Shown in pieces: positions 1 through 7,665 of a stretch of DNA of 64,000 nucleotides (within the stretch, counting starts at the first letter, position 1; each line of letters opens with the position of its first letter). The translations under genes and the position numbers were made by a program. Origin of the DNA: Salinimicrobium sediminis. GTDB taxonomy: Bacteria > Bacteroidota > Bacteroidia > Flavobacteriales > Flavobacteriaceae. The notes beneath the pieces were generated by a model. The model was not told where the DNA came from. It saw only the letters and a list, made by a program, of their open reading frames with translations, and did no database searches. The DNA is taken from assembly GCF_900215295.1 (NCBI RefSeq), contig NZ_OCMF01000001.1, positions 124,001-188,000 of the forward strand, written 5' to 3'.

Positions 1-36
1 GGTTGTTGTTGCCGTTCCGGTATACAATGTCTTCAT
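1..36 (-). CDS. Organic hydroperoxide resistance protein (Ohr/OsmC family), N-terminal fragment
   Basis: Only the first 12 codons lie in the window; the gene runs off the left edge. The reverse strand reads MKTLYTGTATTT from an ATG at 36-34. This matches the characteristic opening of Ohr proteins (M-K-T-L-Y-T-A-x-A-T-A-T), peroxidases that reduce organic hydroperoxides with a pair of cysteines. Those cysteines lie outside the window, so the call rests on the N-terminal signature alone. The gene is divergent from meaB with a 71-bp spacer. Confidence 0.6.
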   Translation of the reverse strand, partial: MKTLYTGTATTT

Positions 37-107
37 AATGATGTTTATTTTATCTAAATTAGTTTTCAATATACAAATAAGATCCCACCTGATAATAATA
101 TTAAGAT

Positions 108-1181
108 TTGACTAAGAAATCGGCATTAAATGAAGCTGAAGGCACCCGTCCCGCCTCGGGAATTAATCCGGGGGCAGCACAAAGGGTCAGGAGTTCCCGA
201 AAAAAAGAGATTGTAATAGAAGAACTAACGCGGGAGATCCTTGCCGGCAATAAAAGGGCCTTAAGCCAGGGCATAACTTTAATTGAAAGCAGGCAGCCTT
301 TACATGGAGAAAAAGCTGCAGCACTGGTAGAAAATTGCCTGCCTTATGCCAACAAATCTATTCGAATCGGAATCACCGGTGTACCGGGTGTTGGAAAAAG
401 TACTTTTATTGAAGCCTTTGGCACCTTCCTGGCAGATCATGGTAAAAAAGTGGCAGTCCTGGCAGTAGATCCTACCAGCAGCGTTACCGGCGGAAGTATT
501 CTTGGCGATAAGACCCGGATGGAAACCCTGGTCAATCATGAAAATGCCTTCATTCGCCCTTCTCCTTCGGGAGATTCCCTTGGAGGCGTGGCGAAAACCA
601 CACGTGAAACCATCATTTTATGCGAGGCTGCAGGATTTGATACCCTGCTCATAGAGACCGTTGGCGTTGGGCAAAGCGAAACCACAGTCCATAGTATGAC
701 CGATTTCTTTTTGCTGCTGAAATTGGCCGGTGCCGGGGATGAACTGCAGGGAATTAAGCGAGGCATCATGGAAATGGCCGATGCTATTGTCATTAATAAA
801 GCCGATGGAGAAAACCTGAAGCCGGCTGAAAAAGCCAGATCTGAATTCCGGAGAGCCCTACATCTTTATCCGGCGAAGGAAAGTGGCTGGACCCCAAAAG
901 TGCTTCTTACCAGCGCCACAGAAAAGACAGGAATAAAGGAGGTGTGGCAGTTGATCGTGGAATACGAACAGCTGGTAAAAGAGACGGGCCACTTCAGTCA
1001 AAAAAGGCAAAATCAGAATAAATTCTGGCTGCTGCAAACCATCAATGAGCATCTAAAGAACAGGTTTTATCAGGATCCGGAGATAAAGAAACTGCTTCCG
1101 AAGCAATTGGAGGCTATAGAAAAAAATGAGACTACCCCTTTTGAAGCTGCAGCCTTACTACTTTCAAAATACAGGGATTAG
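108..1181 (+). CDS. meaB: Methylmalonyl-CoA mutase-associated GTPase MeaB (ArgK family)
   Basis: This is a 357-residue G3E-type P-loop GTPase that gates delivery of adenosylcobalamin to, and protects, methylmalonyl-CoA mutase. Visible motifs are Walker A GVPGVGKS (about residues 91-98), DPTSS at 121, the ETVGVGQSE switch segment (183-191) and the base-specificity motif NKAD (230-233). No in-frame ATG precedes the GTPase core and a stop lies just upstream, so the TTG at 108 is the best start. Family length is about 320-360, so it is complete. No mutase subunit genes are adjacent; the only mutase in the window, IcmF at 31.9-35.4 kb, carries its own fused GTPase. MeaB therefore probably serves a separate MutAB encoded elsewhere. 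Confidence 0.93.
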   Translation: MTKKSALNEAEGTRPASGINPGAAQRVRSSRKKEIVIEELTREILAGNKRALSQGITLIESRQPLHGEKAAALVENCLPYANKSIRIGITGVPGVGKSTFIEAFGTFLADHGKKVAVLAVDPTSSVTGGSILGDKTRMETLVNHENAFIRPSPSGDSLGGVAKTTRETIILCEAAGFDTLLIETVGVGQSETTVHSMTDFFLLLKLAGAGDELQGIKRGIMEMADAIVINKADGENLKPAEKARSEFRRALHLYPAKESGWTPKVLLTSATEKTGIKEVWQLIVEYEQLVKETGHFSQKRQNQNKFWLLQTINEHLKNRFYQDPEIKKLLPKQLEAIEKNETTPFEAAALLLSKYRD

Positions 1182-1208
1182 GTAAAACTTTATAAATAGA
1201 AATGCGCG

Positions 1209-2147
1209 TTACTGATTTTCTTTATACCATTCCACCTGCAGCCGTAGACCTTCTTTGAGGCTGGTTTTTGGGTTATAATCCAGTAACTTCTGTGCTTTTT
1301 GAATATTTGCCAGGGTGCGGGATTGATCTCCCTGACGTCGGGGTTTAACTTCTAATTGGATCTTTTTTCCCAGGAGCTCCTCCACAATGTCGATGCCCTC
1401 CTGGGTCTTATGTTCCTCATCGGCACCCAGGTTGATGATCTCTCCGTCAAGAATTCCATGCTTTTGAACTGCTTTTACTATTCCGTCAACAATATCTCCC
1501 ACATAGGTAAAACTTCTAAGGTGCTTCTCACTTCCTTCAAAAATGGGAAAAACCTCATCTTTTACCCCGCAGGCGATAAGTTTGGTGTACAGCTTTTCGG
1601 GTCTTTCCCGCGGCCCGTAGACGGAAAACAATCTTAACGAAGAAGCTTTCATTTCATTAGACCTGCTCTTAGCAAGGACGAGTTGCTCCCCTGCCAGTTT
1701 TGAAACTCCGTACCAGGAAGCCGGTTTTGGGGCAACAGTTTCAGGAAATGTCGCCTCCAACCCATAGACAGATGAAGTGGAGATATAGAAAAAGTGTCTG
1801 AGATCCTGATTCTCTTCAGCAAAATTCAGCAGCAGTTGGGTTGCGATCACATTATTACTAAAGTAATCTTCAAAATAATTTTCAGAAGAAATACCGGGTT
1901 GTCCGGCGAAATGTAGAATAAATTGAAAATCTCTCCCCAGGTTTTCATAAGCTGAAGCATCACGCAGATCTATTCTTACAACTTCGATTCCTTTTTTACG
2001 AAGGGCGTCGGCATTCTTCTGCTTTAAGGAAACATCATAATAATCTGAAAAATTATCGGCCCCGGCTACCTCATAACCCTCCTGTTGCAAACGTTCCGCA
2101 GCATGAGAACCTATGAATCCGGCCGCGCCCGTCACCAGTATTTTCAT
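1209..2147 (-). CDS. NAD-dependent epimerase/dehydratase (nucleotide-sugar 4-epimerase type)
   Basis: This is an extended short-chain dehydrogenase of 312 residues. The NAD-binding motif GAAGFIG is at residues 7-13, STSSVYG near 123-129, and the catalytic pair Y146/K150 in WYGVSK. The sequence resembles UDP-glucuronate and UDP-glucose 4-epimerases, which interconvert nucleotide sugars for surface polysaccharide or lipid A. It is convergent with meaB (27 bp between stops) and divergent from the glycosyltransferase cassette at 2286-5230, which suggests it supplies a sugar nucleotide to that cassette. The exact substrate cannot be read from sequence. Confidence 0.85.
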   Translation of the reverse strand: MKILVTGAAGFIGSHAAERLQQEGYEVAGADNFSDYYDVSLKQKNADALRKKGIEVVRIDLRDASAYENLGRDFQFILHFAGQPGISSENYFEDYFSNNVIATQLLLNFAEENQDLRHFFYISTSSVYGLEATFPETVAPKPASWYGVSKLAGEQLVLAKSRSNEMKASSLRLFSVYGPRERPEKLYTKLIACGVKDEVFPIFEGSEKHLRSFTYVGDIVDGIVKAVQKHGILDGEIINLGADEEHKTQEGIDIVEELLGKKIQLEVKPRRQGDQSRTLANIQKAQKLLDYNPKTSLKEGLRLQVEWYKENQ

Positions 2148-2259
2148 CTTAAAAAGATTTTTTCCGAAGAAATTCCGGTAAATTGTTCTTACAAAGTAAC
2201 AAGTATTTTTTTTTAAAAAGGCTTTTTAATCCACTGCCTTTCAGGAAAAGGAATATGTT

Positions 2260-2267
2260 TACCTTTG
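2260..2267 (+). promoter_or_regulatory. Bacteroidota -7 box (TACCTTTG) for the glycosyltransferase cassette
   Basis: Exact match to TAnnTTTG, 18 nt before the ATG at 2286. A longer open frame using a TTG at 2265 would begin inside this box, so the box decides the start of the glycosyltransferase. No clear -33 element was seen. Confidence 0.6.
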
Positions 2268-2285
2268 TTTTGCATATCTACTTCA

Positions 2286-3002
2286 ATGGAATACGAATTT
2301 ACCATCGTGGTCCCTCTCTTTAATGAAGAACCCAACCTGTTAAGAGTGGAACAGGAACTGGAGAACTACCTAAAAACTGCACCGGTGAAGACCTGCATCC
2401 TTTTCGTGGAGGACGGCTCTACAGATGGAAGCCTGCAACTGGTCCAGGAAATTTCCCGGAGAAATAACGATTTTAAATACATCTCCTTTGACCGCAACTA
2501 TGGGCTAAGTAGTGCTATTAAAGCCGGGTTTGATCATGCCGAAACTTCCCTGATAGGTTATATAGATTCCGATCTGCAAACAGATCCCGCAGATTTTGAC
2601 CTGTTGCTGGAGCATATAGGAGAATTTGATTTGGTAACTGGAGTACGCACCAACAGAAAAGATTCCTTCATAAAAAACCTTTCTTCGGTAGTCGCCAATG
2701 TTATAAGGCGCAGTTTTACCCATGATGGGATGGATGATACAGGTTGCCCGCTCAAGGTTGTAAAAGCAGACTATGCCAAAAGAATTCCCATGTTTAAAGG
2801 ATTACACCGGTTCCTTCCTGCTATGATCCTGCTGCAAAACGGAAAGATCAAACAGGTCCCGGTGAGGCATTACCCCCGAATTGCAGGTAAAGCAAAGTTT
2901 CACCTGTTAAACCGGCTCGTAGGGCCTTTAGTGGATTGTTTTGCATATTTATGGATGCGAAAGAATTACATCAATTATAAGTTAGCCGAAAAACATGAGT
3001 AA
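2286..3002 (+). CDS. Family 2 glycosyltransferase (polyprenyl-phosphate sugar synthase type)
   Basis: This 238-residue GT-A enzyme probably transfers a sugar from a nucleotide donor to polyprenyl phosphate, as DPM1 and ArnC do. Motifs seen are VVPLFNEE near the N terminus, VEDGSTDGS at about 43-51 and the metal-binding D-S-D in YIDSDLQTDP. There is no C-terminal transmembrane pair, so it resembles the soluble DPM1 form. ATG 2286 is chosen because a -7 box at 2260-2267 excludes the longer TTG start. The stop overlaps the next gene by 8 nt (ATGAGTAA), and the third gene overlaps the second in the same way, so the three are translationally coupled. Confidence 0.88.
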   Translation: MEYEFTIVVPLFNEEPNLLRVEQELENYLKTAPVKTCILFVEDGSTDGSLQLVQEISRRNNDFKYISFDRNYGLSSAIKAGFDHAETSLIGYIDSDLQTDPADFDLLLEHIGEFDLVTGVRTNRKDSFIKNLSSVVANVIRRSFTHDGMDDTGCPLKVVKADYAKRIPMFKGLHRFLPAMILLQNGKIKQVPVRHYPRIAGKAKFHLLNRLVGPLVDCFAYLWMRKNYINYKLAEKHE

Positions 3003-3618
3003 CTGGCAGATCTATACCATTGGATTTACGGCGCAGTTACTCTTCTCGGCCAGACTTCTTCTACAATGGATAGCCTCTGAAAAACAAAAAAAAGTTCTCA
3101 CCCCTTCCAATTTCTGGAAGGTGTCCCTGTTCGCATCTTTTTTGCTCTTTGTCTATGGCTACTTACGCCATGACTTTTCGATCATGCTGGGGCAGGCGCT
3201 AACTTATTTCATCTACATTAGAAATATGCAATTGCAGGGAGAATGGAGAAAAATGTCCCGACTGCTCCAGCTGTTCCTGTTCCTTTTTCCGGTCATGTTG
3301 TTCATTTATTCCTATAACAACGACACCTATGACGTCCAAAACCTGTTTTTTAACGAAAAGATCCCATTGTGGTTATTAATCCTGGGATCTGCCGCACAGG
3401 TAGTGTTCACCTTAAGGTTTGTTTACCAATGGATCTATTCTGAAAGAATAAAAAGATCTGTTCTACCCCTGGGATTCTGGCTCCTGAGTTTTGCAGGAGC
3501 TGTTTTGATCCTGATCTATGCCGTGCTCAGGAAAGATCCGGTTCTTTTTCTGGGGCATATGGTGGGGAGCGTGATCTATGTTAGAAATATGATCCTTATA
3601 AGAAGAAGCGATGACTGA
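2995..3618 (+). CDS. Membrane protein with two LAB_N (lipid A biosynthesis N-terminal) domains
   Basis: This is a 207-residue integral membrane protein made of two similar halves. The pattern F-S-A/T-L-R-F-x-x-Q-W-I-x-S-E followed by a hydrophobic stretch and Y-I/V-R-N-M appears at about residues 15-78 and again at about 138-200. Each half has roughly three hydrophobic segments. LAB_N domains (PF07578) occur alone or fused to lipid A enzymes; their biochemistry is not settled. It lies between a polyprenyl-phosphate sugar synthase and a GT39 transferase. A role as the flippase or scaffold between those steps, analogous to ArnE/F, is an inference from context. Confidence 0.85.
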   Translation: MSNWQIYTIGFTAQLLFSARLLLQWIASEKQKKVLTPSNFWKVSLFASFLLFVYGYLRHDFSIMLGQALTYFIYIRNMQLQGEWRKMSRLLQLFLFLFPVMLFIYSYNNDTYDVQNLFFNEKIPLWLLILGSAAQVVFTLRFVYQWIYSERIKRSVLPLGFWLLSFAGAVLILIYAVLRKDPVLFLGHMVGSVIYVRNMILIRRSDD

Positions 3619-5230
3619 AGACAGAAAATACCTGTTCTACATCCTCCTTGTTTGGGCCTTGATCTTCCTGGCACACCTCGACCTTATCTACGTGAATATT
3701 ATGGAAGCCCGGAATTTTATCACCGCCCGGGAAATGCTGGTGGACAACAACTGGCTCCTCACCACGATGAATGCCGAGGCGAGATATGAAAAACCCCCAC
3801 TGCCTACCTGGCTTACGGCCATAAGCGCCGGGATCTTCGGAATACAAAGCCTTTTTGCACTACGACTTCCGGCTGCGCTGGTGACCCTCCTTCTTTTATA
3901 CATCTTCTACAGGTTCATTCCGAAGTTGGAATTAAGCCTGAAGCAATCATTTTTGGCAACTCTTATCCTGGGCAGTTCATTCTACATTATTTTCATGGGT
4001 CGCAACGGGCAATGGGATATTTTCACCCATTCCTTCATGATGGTTGCAATCTATTTCCTCTGGAATTTTTTCAGCAGCAAAAAGAATCTGCTCAAAAATG
4101 CCATTTTTGCCGCCCTTTTCTTCGGCGCCTCTTTTATGAGCAAAGGTCCCGTTTCCCTGTACGCTTTGCTCCTGCCTTTTCTTATCGCTTACGGCTTTAC
4201 CTATGGCTATAGAGGCTTCAGAAATAAGTGGAAAGAATTCCTGATCTTCCTGGTGCTTGCAGGATTCCTGAGTAGCTGGTGGTTTGTTTATGTAAGGCTT
4301 GCAGACCCAGTTTCATTCCTGGAGATCACTTCCCGGGAAGCCACCAGATGGACCAATTATAATGTAAGGCCTTTTTATTACTACTGGAGCTTCTTTACCC
4401 AAAGCGGGATCTGGACAATTCCAGCGTTTGTCGCGCTGTTATATCCCTATCTCAAAACCAGGGTAGTCAACCGAAAAGCCTATGATTTTGCCTTTTTCTG
4501 GACCCTGGCAGCAGTTATTTTACTCTCTTTAATTCCCGAAAAAAAGTCCCGCTATCTCCTGCCGGTACTTATTCCGCTGGCATTGAACACCAGCTTTTAT
4601 ATAGAATACCTTTTTAGAAGCTTTAAGGAACTTTCAAAAAAAGAAAAATGGCCTGTCGTTTTTAACCACGGTCTCATTGCCACAATAGGTATTGCTTTTC
4701 CAGTTGCAGCCTGGTGGATTCTTGACTTTCAGGGGCATCAAAATTGGTATCTTTTAACCTCCATTGTTCTTGCAGGCATTGGAATTGCCATTTTTTATTT
4801 TCTGAAAAAGCTTAAATACCCGCCTGTCTTCTACCTCACTGTTGCTTTTATCTGCGGAATTATGGTCTTTGGATTTCCGCTTTCAAATGCCCTGCTGAGC
4901 AATCCGAAATTCAGGAATTTTGGGGAGCTTCGGGAATTTGCTGAAGCTGAAAACTTTCAGGTGTACGAATATAATGCTGAAACTCCCGAGATCATCTGGG
5001 AGTACGGGAAACCCATTCCGAAGTTACATATAGAAGATCCTGTATTGGCTTCAGAAGAAAGATTTGGCATTATTCTTCAGGAAAAAGATTCCGCTTTCAT
5101 AGACACTCTAAAAGGGGATTTTGAGGTACTGTCTTCAGCAAGATATGACCTCAACTATGTCAATCCGGAAGCAGATGGCTATAAGGACCGACTCATCAGG
5201 CTGTTTTACCTGCTTCAGAAGAAGGATTAA
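3611..5230 (+). CDS. GT39 (ArnT/PMT-like) polyprenyl-phosphate-dependent glycosyltransferase
   Basis: This is a 539-residue polytopic membrane protein. The first periplasmic loop contains EARNFITAREML and EKPPLPTW, the hallmark region of ArnT/PMT-like transferases where an acidic residue follows the first membrane helix. About ten to twelve hydrophobic segments follow, then a soluble C-terminal stretch (about 430-539). ArnT-type enzymes move a sugar from undecaprenyl phosphate onto lipid A or another periplasmic acceptor. It overlaps the LAB_N gene by 8 nt and is the last gene of the cassette. Its 3' end overlaps the convergent PAP2 gene by 35 bp. The transferred sugar is unknown. Confidence 0.88.
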   Translation: MTEDRKYLFYILLVWALIFLAHLDLIYVNIMEARNFITAREMLVDNNWLLTTMNAEARYEKPPLPTWLTAISAGIFGIQSLFALRLPAALVTLLLLYIFYRFIPKLELSLKQSFLATLILGSSFYIIFMGRNGQWDIFTHSFMMVAIYFLWNFFSSKKNLLKNAIFAALFFGASFMSKGPVSLYALLLPFLIAYGFTYGYRGFRNKWKEFLIFLVLAGFLSSWWFVYVRLADPVSFLEITSREATRWTNYNVRPFYYYWSFFTQSGIWTIPAFVALLYPYLKTRVVNRKAYDFAFFWTLAAVILLSLIPEKKSRYLLPVLIPLALNTSFYIEYLFRSFKELSKKEKWPVVFNHGLIATIGIAFPVAAWWILDFQGHQNWYLLTSIVLAGIGIAIFYFLKKLKYPPVFYLTVAFICGIMVFGFPLSNALLSNPKFRNFGELREFAEAENFQVYEYNAETPEIIWEYGKPIPKLHIEDPVLASEERFGIILQEKDSAFIDTLKGDFEVLSSARYDLNYVNPEADGYKDRLIRLFYLLQKKD

Positions 5231-5786
5231 AATACTTTTTCAGTAAAAACAGGAAAAGCCGGTAGAACAGGAAGCCTATTAGAATTCCGAAGATCCAGCC
5301 TGTAAGGATGTCTCCGGGATAATGTACCCCAATGTAAATTCGGCTGTAGGAGACCAACAGGCCCCAAACTATAAGCACGGAAAAAATATTTTTCCAGTAA
5401 TTCCGTAGGATCATCCCAAGAAACAACACCAATGCTGCCGAACTGGCGGCGTGGGCAGAAAAATAGCCATACCGCCCACAGCGGACGGCCACAAAACGGG
5501 CATATTCCATCACCCCTTCCTGCCTGCAGGGACGGGGACGTTCGAAAAAATGTTTAAAAAGATTAGACAGCTGGTCTGTACTGGTGATCACTGCCGCGAT
5601 AAGTACGAGGCAAAGCAAAGTCTTTTTCCAGCCTAAGGCCCTGTAAAGAAAAAAAACCAGCAGTGCATAAAAAGGAATGGAAGCGAACTTGTTGGTAATA
5701 AAATTCCAAAAATCATCCCAGGCAGGGTTGCCAAGGTTGTTGAGAAACAAAAATAATTCCCGGTCCAGTTCTACCAGCTGCTCCAT
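5196..5786 (-). CDS. PAP2-family membrane phosphatase
   Basis: This 196-residue protein has about five membrane helices and the tripartite PAP2 signature: K-x6-RP in KHFFERPRP, the S-A-H variant of the PSGH motif in GYFSAHAASS, and SRIYIGVHYPGD (SRx5HxxxD). PAP2 enzymes of this type dephosphorylate undecaprenyl pyrophosphate or lipid phosphates at the outer face of the inner membrane. Its convergence with the polyprenyl-phosphate glycosyltransferase cassette makes a carrier-recycling or lipid A phosphatase role plausible. The start ATG follows the 75-residue gene with a 5-nt gap, so the two are cotranscribed. Confidence 0.87.
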   Translation of the reverse strand: MEQLVELDRELFLFLNNLGNPAWDDFWNFITNKFASIPFYALLVFFLYRALGWKKTLLCLVLIAAVITSTDQLSNLFKHFFERPRPCRQEGVMEYARFVAVRCGRYGYFSAHAASSAALVLFLGMILRNYWKNIFSVLIVWGLLVSYSRIYIGVHYPGDILTGWIFGILIGFLFYRLFLFLLKKYFNPSSEAGKTA

Positions 5787-5791
5787 TTTCT

Positions 5792-6019
5792 CTAGTCTTC
5801 GTATCGCGAGATCTCCCGGTCATAGAAGTCGGTGGCCTGTTGGATGAGGCTTTCGGCTTCGGCTTCCAGTTCTTTTTCATCTGCAGGTTCAAAATCTTCC
5901 AGCCATTCTACCTCATCATTTCCGAGATTGAGAATGAAACGCGGGAATTCTGTGTGGACAATAAATATTGCATCGGGATAATCTGTGTTATCGCCAAGGA
6001 GGAATTTGGGAAAATCCAT
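5792..6019 (-). CDS. Conserved small acidic protein, function unknown
   Basis: This 75-residue, strongly acidic protein (many E and D in the second half, ending DREISRYED) has no signal peptide or membrane helix. The opening MDFPKFLLGDNTDYPDAIFIVHTEFPRFILN looks like a small mixed alpha/beta domain and resembles short proteins I associate with flavobacteria, but I cannot name a family. It sits between the MATE transporter (18 nt away) and the PAP2 gene (5 nt away) on the same strand, consistent with an operon. A soluble cytoplasmic role is likely; nothing more can be said. Confidence 0.7.
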   Translation of the reverse strand: MDFPKFLLGDNTDYPDAIFIVHTEFPRFILNLGNDEVEWLEDFEPADEKELEAEAESLIQQATDFYDREISRYED

Positions 6020-6037
6020 AGTGAATTATGATAAATT

Positions 6038-7396
6038 TTATGCTGAAGCTTCCGAAGAAAGCAACAGCTTTTTACTTAAATAATTGAATCGAATATACAA
6101 CATTACCGCCGAAGCTGTTAAGCCGGCGAGCAATCCATACCAGATGCCCATGCTGCCCAGCACGTCTTCCTTTCCGAGGAAAAAAGATACGGGAAAGCCA
6201 ATGATCCAGTAAGCTATAAAACAAATTACCGTTGGAATCTTTACATCCTGAAGCCCTCTCAAAGCTCCCAGGATCACTACCTGCATCCCGTCGCTTAGCT
6301 GGAAAAGAGCAGCCACAATAAGCAGTTGAGCGGCCAGCAGGATCACTTCAATATTGTCAATGTAAATGGTGGGCAACCAATCTTTAAAAACAATAAATCC
6401 AACTGCAAATACCGCTTCAATGAGGAACACCAGTAAAAATGTTGAAAAAGCGATCCGCCGCAGTTCCTTAAAATTGAATTTCCCTTTTTGGTTTCCTACC
6501 CGTATGGTTGCCGTCACTCCCAGACCAACGGCTACCATGAAGGTCATAGAGGCCAGGTTAAGCGCGATTTGGTTTGCAGCCTGCGGATTTGTCCCCAAAG
6601 TTCCTGCAAGAAAGACCGTAGCGGTAAAAATAGCAACTTCAAACAGCATCTGTAACGCCGTAGGGAAGCCGAGGGCAAATAACCTTTTAAAAATTGGCAA
6701 TTTGAGAAACTCTTTTTTTGACCAGATAAAATATTGTTTAAACTTTTTCTTTCGCCTAAGGATCTCCCAGATAAACCAGAGCATAAAAAATCTGGAGATG
6801 AGAGTTCCCAACGCTGCACCCTGCAACTCCAGCCGTGGAAAGATCCAGATCCCGTAGATCAACAGGTAATTGAAAAGCACGTTTACCACGTTTGCTATTA
6901 AGGTGGCGTACATGGCATAGCGGGTTTGGGAAAGCCCGTCGGCAAACTGCTTGTACGCCTGGAACAACATCAGGGGAATCATCGAAAAAGCAACGATCTC
7001 CAGGTATGGAATGGCAAGGTCTACTACCTCGGGAGGTTGATCGAGATGGTATAAGATCGGTTTTGCCAGCAAAAGCACGATAAAAAGAAAGATCCCGTTG
7101 ATACCGCACATGATGATCCCATGGTGAAAATAGCTTTTTCCGGTTTCTATATCTCCCGCGCCGTCAGCTTCCGCGATTAAGGGAGTAATGGCAAAAGAAA
7201 ATCCTATACCCAAAGAAAGCGCAATGAACACCAGACTGTTTCCCAGGGAAACTGCAGCCAGAGGCGCGGCTCCCAACTGACCTACCATGATGTTGTCCAC
7301 CAGTGCCACCATGACATGCCCCAACTGTCCCAGCATCACCGGATAGGCAATGTTGAGATTTTTACCAAATTCTCGTGTATAGGCAGAAATTTGCAC
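6038..7396 (-). CDS. MATE family multidrug/sodium antiporter
   Basis: This 452-residue protein has twelve hydrophobic segments and the MATE opening I-A-Y-P-V-M-L-G-Q-L-G-H-V-M-V-x-L-V-D-N-I-M with VGQLGAAPLAA after it; the NorM-like half-repeat recurs after about residue 230. MATE proteins export cationic drugs and toxic organics using Na+ or H+. The frame stays open to an ATG at 7528, but an exact -7 box (TATCTTTG, complement of 7415-7422) sits inside that extension. The GTG at 7396, just before the conserved Q-I-S-A-Y-T-R-E-F, gives the normal family length of about 450 and lies 18 nt after the box. It is the first gene of a likely operon with the 75-residue protein and PAP2. Confidence 0.88.
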   Translation of the reverse strand: MQISAYTREFGKNLNIAYPVMLGQLGHVMVALVDNIMVGQLGAAPLAAVSLGNSLVFIALSLGIGFSFAITPLIAEADGAGDIETGKSYFHHGIIMCGINGIFLFIVLLLAKPILYHLDQPPEVVDLAIPYLEIVAFSMIPLMLFQAYKQFADGLSQTRYAMYATLIANVVNVLFNYLLIYGIWIFPRLELQGAALGTLISRFFMLWFIWEILRRKKKFKQYFIWSKKEFLKLPIFKRLFALGFPTALQMLFEVAIFTATVFLAGTLGTNPQAANQIALNLASMTFMVAVGLGVTATIRVGNQKGKFNFKELRRIAFSTFLLVFLIEAVFAVGFIVFKDWLPTIYIDNIEVILLAAQLLIVAALFQLSDGMQVVILGALRGLQDVKIPTVICFIAYWIIGFPVSFFLGKEDVLGSMGIWYGLLAGLTASAVMLYIRFNYLSKKLLLSSEASA

Positions 7397-7414
7397 CTGT
7401 GGAAATTTAAGGCG

Positions 7415-7422
7415 CAAAGATA
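7415..7422 (-). promoter_or_regulatory. -7 box (TATCTTTG) for the MATE gene
   Basis: Exact TAnnTTTG on the minus strand, 18 nt before the GTG proposed as start of the MATE transporter. It overlaps a longer open frame and argues against the upstream ATG starts. Confidence 0.6.
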
Positions 7423-7604
7423 GGAAGTTAATCCGTTCCGGATCGTGAATTAAGGGTTCAGATTTTTTGAGGACATGTTTCCGAGAAATCTGCTTCATCG
7501 GCGGGAAACCAACGGGTTGCAGAATCAATATTCCGTACCTAAAGGCCCGGGTGATGAGGAAGGATACTTTTTATCTACCCGGATTTAGTCCCTAAGGGTA
7601 CAAA

Positions 7605-7632
7605 ATTGAAAACCCCGGATTAAAATCCGGGG
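7605..7632 (-). terminator. Rho-independent terminator of the M28 peptidase gene
   Basis: Perfect 8-bp stem CCCCGGAT/ATCCGGGG (7613-7620 and 7625-7632) with a TAAA loop, 34 bp past the stop of the peptidase. On the minus strand it is followed by TTTTCAATTTT. Confidence 0.7.
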
Positions 7633-7665
7633 CTATAAATATTCATTCGGCCGGAGCCAATTTTT

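Noticed and set aside
6366-6857. 163-codon antisense frame opposite the MATE gene
   Set aside because: Shadow of the transporter; composition typical of antisense to hydrophobic sequence.
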